Of a DNA stretch of 64,000 bases, positions 57,997 to 64,000 are shown piece after piece. The translations under genes and the position numbers were made by a program. The DNA lies in the NCBI RefSeq assembly GCF_900115565.1, contig NZ_FOWW01000005.1, positions 248,001 through 312,000 on the forward strand, read 5' to 3'. The stretch's first letter is position 1; each line of letters opens with the position of its first letter. Below the pieces are notes generated by a model. The model did not search any database. It was not told the DNA's origin and was given only the letters and a program-made list of their open reading frames with translations. Source of the DNA: Amycolatopsis arida (GTDB lineage: Bacteria > Actinomycetota > Actinomycetes > Mycobacteriales > Pseudonocardiaceae).

Positions 57997-58887
57997 CTAC
58001 CCCACTCCCCGCTCGTCCCACGCGGGCCCGCCGGCGGCCGCATCGGCCGCACCGCCCGCACCGGCGACCGCACCACCCGGCGCGGGCAGCAACACCGCCG
58101 CGTGGACGGGGCGCGCCGCTGCCCCACGGCCCGTCCCGCACACCTCCACGCGACGCTCGCGCAGGAAGCCGTACCCCTGGTCGAGCCCGGTCCACCGCTC
58201 GGCCGTGGGGCGGAGCTCCACCTCCGCGCCCGGCCAGTGCCCCAGCGCGAGCAGCACCGCCCCACGGTGCCGAGCCCGCGCGGACAGCCGGTGGGCGGCC
58301 GGACCGGACACCGTCCCCGCCGGCCGGACCGCGACGAGGTCGACGCCGTCCAGCAGCGCGGCCGTCACCCCGACGACGTCCGCACCCGGCCGCGGCACCA
58401 GCGCCAGCCTGCCGACCTCGACCCCCAGCTCCGCGGCGGCCACGACCCCGAGGTCGGGCATGCCCACCGCCGCCGCCCACGATCCGCCCGCCGTCGCCTC
58501 GGCCAGCAGTGCCAGCAGCAGCGACGTGGACCCGTGCACCGCGACCGTGCAGCCCCGGCGCAGCCCGCCCCCGGGCAGCAGGTCGGCCAGCGCCGGCGGC
58601 ACCGGCAGCAGCCGCCCGGTGGTCCGGGCGTGCCGGGCCGCCTCGGCCACCCCGCTGGCCGTGCGCACCCCGGGCAGTGCCGCCAGGTGCGCGACGGTCC
58701 CCGGCGTCCCCGGCATCCCCGCGGACTCCGGCATCCCCGCGGACTCCGGCATCTCCACGGACTCCGGCGTCCCCCCGGACTCCGGAGCGCCCGCGGCCCC
58801 AGCCGTCCCCGCCGGCCGCCGCTCGACCCGCTCCGTCCCCGAAGATCGGGCTTCCCGAAGAGCGCCGGCCGCCGATCCGCCCCGCAC
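57997..58887 (-). CDS. imuA: ImuA' (RecA-like accessory mutasome protein)
   Basis: A 296-residue protein weakly RecA-like: GGLRRGCTVAVHGSTSLLLA occupies the Walker A place but lacks a proper GKT/S, in agreement with the ImuA'/SulA-like class. N-terminal residues ~30-62 hold five near repeats of PESxGM/PESxEM, encoded by 18-bp DNA repeats. GGGGAGGTGATG lies before the GTG. It starts the mutasome operon and is under a LexA-type box. Assignment rests on operon order and general resemblance. Confidence 0.85.
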   Translation of the reverse strand: MRGGSAAGALREARSSGTERVERRPAGTAGAAGAPESGGTPESVEMPESAGMPESAGMPGTPGTVAHLAALPGVRTASGVAEAARHARTTGRLLPVPPALADLLPGGGLRRGCTVAVHGSTSLLLALLAEATAGGSWAAAVGMPDLGVVAAAELGVEVGRLALVPRPGADVVGVTAALLDGVDLVAVRPAGTVSGPAAHRLSARARHRGAVLLALGHWPGAEVELRPTAERWTGLDQGYGFLRERRVEVCGTGRGAAARPVHAAVLLPAPGGAVAGAGGAADAAAGGPAWDERGVG

Positions 58888-58918
58888 CTGACATCACCTC
58901 CCCACGAGCGCTACCGAG

Positions 58919-58941
58919 CCACCCGCGCCTGGCGCGGGTGG
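58919..58941 (-). promoter_or_regulatory. Stem-loop in imuA' leader
   Basis: CCACCCGCGC with a perfect complement around a three-base loop, between the predicted transcription start and the imuA' ribosome site. It could adjust mRNA stability or access to the start. Confidence 0.45.
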
Positions 58942-58972
58942 AACCTGCCCACCGTGGGGAAGCCGGTGGATA

Positions 58973-58988
58973 TCGAACGTGTGTTCGA
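58973..58988. promoter_or_regulatory. LexA (SOS) box of the mutasome operon
   Basis: TCGAAC-GTGT-GTTCGA is a perfect match to the actinobacterial/Gram-positive SOS consensus GAACnnnnGTTC with extended arms. It overlaps the predicted transcription start of imuA', so LexA would block it until DNA damage. Confidence 0.88.
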
Positions 58989-58993
58989 TGACT

Positions 58994-59022
58994 AGTGAAC
59001 ACTCGGCATCCTCGACTGTCAA
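58994..59022 (-). promoter_or_regulatory. Predicted sigma-70-type promoter of imuA'-imuB-dnaE2
   Basis: On the minus strand TTGACA (59017-59022) and TTCACT (58994-58999) are separated by exactly 17 bases. The start site then falls inside the LexA box. Confidence 0.7.
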
Positions 59023-59130
59023 GCGGGCCCCGGGGACTCACCCGGAAGTGAGCTCGCGGCGCTCCGGCACGACCCGCTGCGGCATACTGCGCTGGACGTT
59101 CGGTCTCGACCAGCTGGGGGAAGAGCGGGC

Positions 59131-59928
59131 ATGACGGCACCACCGGGGTGGGGCCCACCAGGACCACCGGCACCGCCGCCCGGCTCCTGGCCGACTGGAG
59201 GACCACCCGGAGGCTCCCGGGGAGGCCTACCGGCCGGAGGCTCCCGGGGAGGCCTACCGGCGGGACCACCGTGGGGAGGACCGCCGGGATGGCCACCGCA
59301 CGGAGGCCACCCGGGAGCCCAGGGCTGGCCATCGCACCAGCCACCCCAGCCATCGGGCCAGCCACCGGGGCGGCGCGCCGGGGTGGTCGTCGCGGTAAGC
59401 GTCGTCGCGCTGCTGGTGCTCGGCGGGCTCGCCACCCTGGTGATCGTCTACCTGAACGTGCACCGCGACGGCGGCGTCCCACCCACCGGAGCCCAGCTGG
59501 ACCCGCGCTGTGACGCCGTCAGCGAGCAGACCCGGCAACGGTTACGCACCACCAACCCCGACCCTGACCTCAGTGGCGGCGAGGAGCGGATGGCCCGCTG
59601 CGCGTGGCAGCAGACCAAGGGCGTCGACGGGGAGGGCCGGCGCCACCTCGAGGTGCAGATCATCAGCGGCGCCGACCGGCGGCCCCGCTGCGCCGGGGAG
59701 CAACTGCCGCCGCCACAACTCGGCCAGGAGGCGTGCCTGGGCGCGCGGCTGAGCGGCAACATCACCGACGTGACCCTGCAGGTCCGCCAGGGCGGGCAGT
59801 TCGTGCTGGTCAGCTACAGCGGGTGGGACGTCGGCTTCCTCGGCAACGAGCCCGCGCCGGTCCGCGACTTCGCCAACGCCGTCGCCGCCGTCGGCGCGGA
59901 GGTGCTGGACAACCTCACCGCCCGGTAG
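59131..59928 (+). CDS. Pro/Gly-rich single-pass membrane protein
   Basis: A 265-residue protein. Residues 1-80 are Pro/Gly/Trp-rich with a duplicated GGSRGGLPA unit, a cytosolic disordered region; VVVAVSVVALLVLGGLATLVIVY is one membrane helix; the ~155-residue outside domain has four cysteines (PRCDAV, RCAWQ, PRCAGE, EACLG) suitable for two disulfides. Such proteins are common in Pseudonocardiaceae, of unknown role. It overlaps the convergent DUF899 gene by 14 bp at their ends. Confidence 0.75.
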   Translation: MTAPPGWGPPGPPAPPPGSWPTGGPPGGSRGGLPAGGSRGGLPAGPPWGGPPGWPPHGGHPGAQGWPSHQPPQPSGQPPGRRAGVVVAVSVVALLVLGGLATLVIVYLNVHRDGGVPPTGAQLDPRCDAVSEQTRQRLRTTNPDPDLSGGEERMARCAWQQTKGVDGEGRRHLEVQIISGADRRPRCAGEQLPPPQLGQEACLGARLSGNITDVTLQVRQGGQFVLVSYSGWDVGFLGNEPAPVRDFANAVAAVGAEVLDNLTAR

Positions 59929-60616
59929 CCGAGTCCGGACGCGTCTCGTACTCGTCGCGATAGCGCAGCTCCGGACCGCCGGCCTGCAGGCCCAGCGCGG
60001 CCGCCCTGCCCTTGGGTTCCTCCCACTCCTCCTGCCGGCCGAGCGCGGTCAGGTCCAGGAAGCTGGTGGTGCTCCCGAGCCCGTCCAGGCCACGGGCGTA
60101 CGTCGAGTACGTGTGGAACACCCGCGCGCCGTCGCGCAGGAACGTGCTCAGTCCCGGGTGCTCGCCGTCGTCCCGGGTCACGTCGAAGTCGCGATTGAAG
60201 TCGCTGCCGAAGGACGAGTACCACGGCATCGTCCAGCCCATCCGCTCCTTGAACGGCGTGATCTTGGCCAGCGGGGCCCGGGAGACCACCGCGAACGTGG
60301 TGTTGCGGACGTGCAGGTGCGTGAGATACCCGATCTGGTCCAGGAACCCCGAGCAACTGCGGCAACCCAGGTCCCACTCCGGGTCGAACATGGCGTGGTA
60401 GATCACCAGTTGGAGCCGACCCTCGAACATGTCGAGCAGGCCGAGCCGGCCGTTCGGCCCCTCGAAGACGTAGTCCTCGGTGATCTCGACCATCGGCAGT
60501 CGGCGGCGCTCGGCGTTCAGCGCGTCCCTGGCCCGGGTCGCCGCCTTCTCCTTGACCAGCAGCTCCTCGCGCGCTCTGGCCCACTCTTCCCTGGTCACGA
60601 CTCGCGGCAGACTCAT
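59915..60616 (-). CDS. DUF899 thioredoxin-like protein
   Basis: A 233-residue protein of the DUF899 family: RRRLPMVEITEDYVFEGPNG, then LQLVIYHAMFDPEWDLGC-RSCSGFLD with a CxxC pair resembling a thioredoxin active site, and MGWTMPWYSSFGSDFNRDF. It is likely a redox protein with unknown partner. GAGGAAC precedes the ATG. Its end is antisense to that of the preceding gene. Confidence 0.85.
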   Translation of the reverse strand: MSLPRVVTREEWARAREELLVKEKAATRARDALNAERRRLPMVEITEDYVFEGPNGRLGLLDMFEGRLQLVIYHAMFDPEWDLGCRSCSGFLDQIGYLTHLHVRNTTFAVVSRAPLAKITPFKERMGWTMPWYSSFGSDFNRDFDVTRDDGEHPGLSTFLRDGARVFHTYSTYARGLDGLGSTTSFLDLTALGRQEEWEEPKGRAAALGLQAGGPELRYRDEYETRPDSATGR

Positions 60617-60712
60617 CTCTGTTCCTCCCGTTCCGGCTCCTGCCAGTACCGACCCCGGAACCCGACGAAACTCATCGGTGCCGGCTACTCGGAACGGACT
60701 CGGACCAGCGGG

Positions 60713-62272
60713 CTAGTGCGCGAAGTGGCGGGTGCCGGTGAGGTACAGGGGCACGCCGGCCGCCTCGGCCGCCGCGGTGACCTCGGCGTCGCGCACCGAG
60801 CCACCCGGCTGCACCACCGCGCGCACCCCGGCGTCGAGCAGCACCTCCAGCCCGTCCGGGAACGGGAAGAACGCGTCCGACGCGGCCACCGCTCCCGCGA
60901 CCCGGTCGCCGGCCCGCCGCACCGCGAGCCGGGCCGCGTCGACCCGGTTCACCTGCCCCATCCCGACGCCGACCGTCGCGAGGTCGCTGGCCAGCAGGAT
61001 GGCGTTGGACTTCACCGACCGCACCGCCCGCCACGCGAACGCCAGGTCGGCCAGGGTGCGGGCGTCCGCGGGCTCCCCGGCGGCCAGGGTCCAGCGCGCG
61101 GGGTCGTCACCGGGGGCGTCGAGCGCGTCCACGGTCTGCACGAGCACCCCGCCGGAGATCGGTCGCAGCTCGACCCGCGCCTCCCCGGCGGGCTCGGGCA
61201 GCCGCAGCAGCCGGATGTTCTTCTTGCGCCGCAGCAAGTCCAGCGCCTCCGGCTCGAAGTCAGGGGCCAACACGACCTCGGTGAACACGTCGGCGATCTG
61301 CTCGGCCGCGGCCACCGACACCGGCCGGTTCGTGGCGATCACCCCGCCGTAGGCCGACACCGGGTCGCACGCGTGCGCCTTGCGGTGCGCGTCGGCCACG
61401 TCCACGCCGACGGCGATCCCGCATGGGTTGGCATGCTTGATGATCGCGACCGCCGGCTCGCCGAAGTCGTACGCGGCCCGGCGCGCCGCAGCGGTGTCGA
61501 CATAGTTGTTGTACGACATGGCCTTGCCGTGCAGCTGCTCGGCGTGGGCGAGGCCCTCGCGACCGGAGCGGTAGAGCGCGGCGCCCTGGTGCGGGTTCTC
61601 GCCGTAGCGCAGCACCTCGCCGCGCTCCCAGGTCATCCCGAGGAAGTCGGGGAAGCCGGTGTCGTCGGCCGGCGCGTGGACCTCGGCGAACCAGGACGCT
61701 ACCGCGGCGTCGTAGGCCGCGGTGTGCGCGAACGCCCGCGCCGCCAGCCGCCGCCGCTCGGCGAGGTCGAACCCGCCGTCGCGGACCCGCTCCAACACCC
61801 AGCCGTAGCGCGCGGGGTCGACCACGACGGCCACGCTGCCGTGGTTCTTCGCCGCCGCCCGGACCATCGCCGGCCCGCCGATGTCGATGTTCTCCACGCA
61901 CTCGTCCGGGCTCGCCCCGGACGCCACGGCTCGCTCGAACGGATAGAGGTTCACCACGAGCAGGTCGAACGGCGTGATGTCCAACCGCCGCAGCTGCTCG
62001 ACGTGGTCCGGTCGGGTCAGGTCGGCGAGCAGCCCGGCGTGCACCCGCGGGTGCAGCGTCTTCACCCGGCCGTCGAGCGACTCGGGGAATCCGGTGACCT
62101 CCTCGACCGGCGTCACCGGCACCCCGGCGTCGGCGATGACCTTCGCGGTGCCGCCGGTGGACACGATCTCCACGCCCGCGGCGTGCAGCCCGGTCGCGAG
62201 CTCCAGCAGGCCGGTCTTGTCCGAAACGCCGATCAGGGCGCGCCGCACCGGGCGCCGTGCCTGCTCGTTCAC
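60713..62272 (-). CDS. purH: AICAR transformylase / IMP cyclohydrolase
   Basis: A 519-residue bifunctional enzyme for the last two steps of IMP synthesis. The N-terminal IMP cyclohydrolase has [23 protein letters not shown] and [15 protein letters not shown]; the C-terminal transformylase has [27 protein letters not shown] (catalytic Lys-His) and [18 protein letters not shown] 62272 overlaps the purN stop as GTGA. Uses 10-formyl-THF made by FolD. Confidence 0.98.
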   Translation of the reverse strand: MNEQARRPVRRALIGVSDKTGLLELATGLHAAGVEIVSTGGTAKVIADAGVPVTPVEEVTGFPESLDGRVKTLHPRVHAGLLADLTRPDHVEQLRRLDITPFDLLVVNLYPFERAVASGASPDECVENIDIGGPAMVRAAAKNHGSVAVVVDPARYGWVLERVRDGGFDLAERRRLAARAFAHTAAYDAAVASWFAEVHAPADDTGFPDFLGMTWERGEVLRYGENPHQGAALYRSGREGLAHAEQLHGKAMSYNNYVDTAAARRAAYDFGEPAVAIIKHANPCGIAVGVDVADAHRKAHACDPVSAYGGVIATNRPVSVAAAEQIADVFTEVVLAPDFEPEALDLLRRKKNIRLLRLPEPAGEARVELRPISGGVLVQTVDALDAPGDDPARWTLAAGEPADARTLADLAFAWRAVRSVKSNAILLASDLATVGVGMGQVNRVDAARLAVRRAGDRVAGAVAASDAFFPFPDGLEVLLDAGVRAVVQPGGSVRDAEVTAAAEAAGVPLYLTGTRHFAH

Positions 62273-62931
62273 CTGGGGATCCTCACCTTCCGTCCGTCCA
62301 CTATGCAGCCCGCACGGGCCAGCGTCGCGATCACGTCGACGAGCAGCCGGCGCTCCACCGTCTTGATCCGCTCGTGCAACTCCGCCTCGTCGTCGTCGGG
62401 CAGCACCGGCACCGCCTCCTGCGCGATGATCGGGCCGGTGTCCACGCCGGAGTCGACGAGGTGCACCGTCGAGCCGGTGACCTTCACCCCGGCGGCGAGG
62501 GCGTCGGCGACGGCGTGCATGCCGGGGAACGCGGGCAGCAGCGCGGGATGGGTGTTGACCACCCGGTTCGAGAAGCGACGCAGGAACCGCTCGCCGAGCA
62601 ACTTCATGAAGCCGGCGGACACCACCAGGTCCGGCCGGTGCGCGGCGACGGCGCCGGTCAGCGCCGCGTCCCACGCGGCCCGGTCGGGATGGTCGGCCAC
62701 CCGGACGGTGAAGTGCGGGACGCCCGCCCGCTCGGCCCTGGCCAATGCCTCGACGCCCGGCCGGTCGGTGCCGACGGCCACCACCCTGGCCGGGTAGTCC
62801 GGCTGGCCGGTGGCGTCCAGCACCGCCTGCAGCAGCGTGCCCGAGCCCGAGGCGAGCACCACCAGCCGCGCCGGGACGGGCAGCTCCAGCCGATCCCGGG
62901 TGCCGGCGTCCTCGACGGGTCGGGCGGTCAC
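62269..62931 (-). CDS. purN: Phosphoribosylglycinamide formyltransferase
   Basis: A 220-residue GAR transformylase. [17 protein letters not shown] is the phosphate loop, [31 protein letters not shown] (catalytic Asn-His) and [17 protein letters not shown] (catalytic Asp) follow. GTG 62931 has CCGGAGGCGG just upstream and leaves only a short polar lead; an in-frame ATG at 63075 overlaps the preceding stop as ATGA and would add 48 Arg/Pro-rich residues, so the true start is open. Confidence 0.93.
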   Translation of the reverse strand: MTARPVEDAGTRDRLELPVPARLVVLASGSGTLLQAVLDATGQPDYPARVVAVGTDRPGVEALARAERAGVPHFTVRVADHPDRAAWDAALTGAVAAHRPDLVVSAGFMKLLGERFLRRFSNRVVNTHPALLPAFPGMHAVADALAAGVKVTGSTVHLVDSGVDTGPIIAQEAVPVLPDDDEAELHERIKTVERRLLVDVIATLARAGCIVDGRKVRIPR

Positions 62932-63071
62932 GCCGCCTCCGGGTGGCACGCCGGTGGGTGCGGTGCGCCGGCCGTGTCGCGATCCCTGGTCAGCACGGTC
63001 TCCTTGCCGGGCGGTGCGCGCGGGGCGCACGGCGTTCACCTCGTCGCCCAACCCTAACGCCGGAAAGTCGA

Positions 63072-64000
63072 TCATGAAGAGGCGGTGGGCGGCCGCTCCT
63101 CGTCGCCGTCGTCCGTGGTGGCGCCGGTGGGCTCCGTGCGCTCGGTCAGCTCCACCGAGTCGGCGGACTCCGTGGGCCGCGGGGACTCGGCGGAGCCGGG
63201 CTCACCGGGCCAGTCGGGCTCCGGCGCCTCGGTGTCCCCGGTCTCGACGAGATCGGCGGGATCGGCGGAGTCGGCGGAGTTCGCACCGCCGGCGGCTTCC
63301 GTCGCGCCGTCCGCGGGATCGACGGTGTCCTCGCGCTCGGTGGCGCCGTCGGGCTCGGCACCGTCCCCGTCGACCTCGGGCTCGGCAATCTCGGCGGTCT
63401 CGGCGGCGCCGTCCTCCGTGGTGGTGCCGTCCGTCGCACCGTCCGTTTCCGACTCGGCGGGCTCGGCGGGCTCGGTGGACTCGGCGCGCTCGGCTGGCTC
63501 GGTGGCGTCCGGCTGGGCCTCGGCCGGCTCGGGTGGCGGCGCCGAGCGCGGACCGGCGAACCACGCGACGAGGCCGCCGGGCACCGTGATCCAGGCGAAC
63601 ACCGCGATCGACAGCGGCCCGGCCGGAACGGTGACGGGGTCGAACGGGCCGTGCCCCAACCGGCCGCCGGCGAAGGTGCCGAGCACCACCGCGCCGAACC
63701 CACTCAACGCGCCCGCCACCACGACCGCCCGCAGCCGCACCCTCGGGTCGGCGGCCACCGCGCGCAGCCGCCAGCCGACCAGGGCACCCGCGGCGGCCGG
63801 CAGCACGGCCAGCGCCCACCACCACGGCGAGTCCGTCTCGGGCACCGCGGCGAGCAGCGGCAGCCCGGGCAGGACCTCGCCGGCGTGGCCCATCGGGGTC
63901 ACCACGGTGGCGCCGAGGGAGAACCCCGGCCCCGCGGCGAAGCTCAGTGCGCCGACCACGGCGTTGGGCAGGTACCCGAGGGACAGCAGGAGCAACCCGG
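63072..64000 (-). CDS. DUF6350-type membrane protein (partial, right edge)
   Basis: The frame runs off the right edge. About the last 309 residues are visible: four hydrophobic helices (including WWALAVLPAAAGALVGW and VVVAGALSGFGAVVLGTF) and then a ~150-residue acidic Thr/Glu/Pro/Asp/Ala tail with DSADPADL and EPAEPAE-like simple repeats. Its place before purN and its helix pattern match DUF6350 (sometimes called cell-division protein PerM-like). Its TGA overlaps an ATG of the purN frame. The tail is certainly cytosolic or disordered, with no motif. Confidence 0.75.
   Translation of the reverse strand, partial: GLLLLSLGYLPNAVVGALSFAAGPGFSLGATVVTPMGHAGEVLPGLPLLAAVPETDSPWWWALAVLPAAAGALVGWRLRAVAADPRVRLRAVVVAGALSGFGAVVLGTFAGGRLGHGPFDPVTVPAGPLSIAVFAWITVPGGLVAWFAGPRSAPPPEPAEAQPDATEPAERAESTEPAEPAESETDGATDGTTTEDGAAETAEIAEPEVDGDGAEPDGATEREDTVDPADGATEAAGGANSADSADPADLVETGDTEAPEPDWPGEPGSAESPRPTESADSVELTERTEPTGATTDDGDEERPPTASS

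Noticed and set aside
57995-59482. ImuB frame extended upstream through imuA' to a 1318-residue protein
   Set aside because: The extension overlaps imuA', its ribosome site and the SOS promoter; the GTG two bases after the imuA' stop is the furthest sensible start.
60113-62797. 894-codon frame antisense to DUF899 and purH
   Set aside because: Spans several well-supported genes on the other strand and has no motif.

Overview
The window is one contiguous stretch of a very GC-rich actinobacterial chromosome. Third codon positions are almost all G or C, GTG starts are frequent, many gene pairs overlap as ATGA, GTGA or TGATG, and GAACnnnnGTTC-type SOS signals occur. Gene content (F420 synthesis gene fbiC, a SCO4848-family membrane gene beside a D,D-carboxypeptidase and sdhCDAB, DUF3017 after folD, DUF6350-purN-purH, imuA'-imuB-dnaE2) fits a filamentous actinomycete. 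Family-level style (palindromic intergenic repeats, TNT and deaminase toxins) suggests Pseudonocardiaceae such as Amycolatopsis; this last step is inference. No rRNA, tRNA, insertion sequence, CRISPR array or prophage was seen.

Layout. 0-4.8 kb: the end of an acidic hypothetical protein, an MFS transporter, adenosine deaminase and a coiled-coil protein. 4.8-8.0 kb: a minus-strand accessory cluster with an Imm1-like immunity protein, a DddA/SCP1.201-like deaminase toxin, a small helix-turn-helix protein, an unknown protein and an XRE-TPR regulator. 8.1-15.0 kb: a nucleoside uptake and salvage operon (BMP lipoprotein, ABC ATPase, two permeases, cytidine deaminase, thymidine phosphorylase). 15.4-18.9 kb: succinate dehydrogenase sdhCDAB. 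19-26.8 kb: secreted subtilisin, SCO4848-family protein, D-Ala-D-Ala carboxypeptidase, MFS transporter, BrkB/YihY membrane protein, trpS and a secreted trypsin. 26.8-30.8 kb: fbiC, a repeat-rich gap, a small membrane protein and an FMN-binding-fold protein. 30.9-34.6 kb: a five-gene operon resembling a type VII secretion substrate/chaperone cluster.

34.6-45.4 kb: exonuclease III, metallo-beta-lactamase fold enzyme, SH3 protein, VapBC, isocitrate dehydrogenase, a spermidine-synthase-like methyltransferase, DUF1918, an MFS exporter, a secreted S33 peptidase, DUF3017, folD and a DMT transporter. 45.6-49.0 kb: a large TNT (NAD glycohydrolase) toxin-like protein and a pentapeptide-repeat protein. 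49.3-51.8 kb: a retron-like reverse transcriptase with a long low-complexity insert between catalytic motifs. 52.0-59.0 kb: an SOS-type mutasome operon imuA'-imuB-39-aa ORF-dnaE2 behind a recognisable promoter and LexA box. 59.1-64 kb: a Pro/Gly-rich membrane protein, DUF899, purH, purN and the end of a DUF6350 membrane protein.

Themes. (1) Three toxin-related loci (deaminase, VapBC, TNT) plus a T7SS-like operon that might export large leader-bearing toxins. (2) Linked metabolism: nucleoside uptake and degradation, adenosine deaminase and de novo purine synthesis. (3) At least nine genes carry a TAnnnT-like hexamer exactly 6-8 nt before the start codon and no Shine-Dalgarno, predicting leaderless mRNAs. 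(4) Several repeat families occupy gaps: a 23-25 bp palindrome between convergent genes, a 75-bp dispersed repeat in three copies, and a 150-bp perfectly symmetric array of eight octamers at 21-bp spacing.
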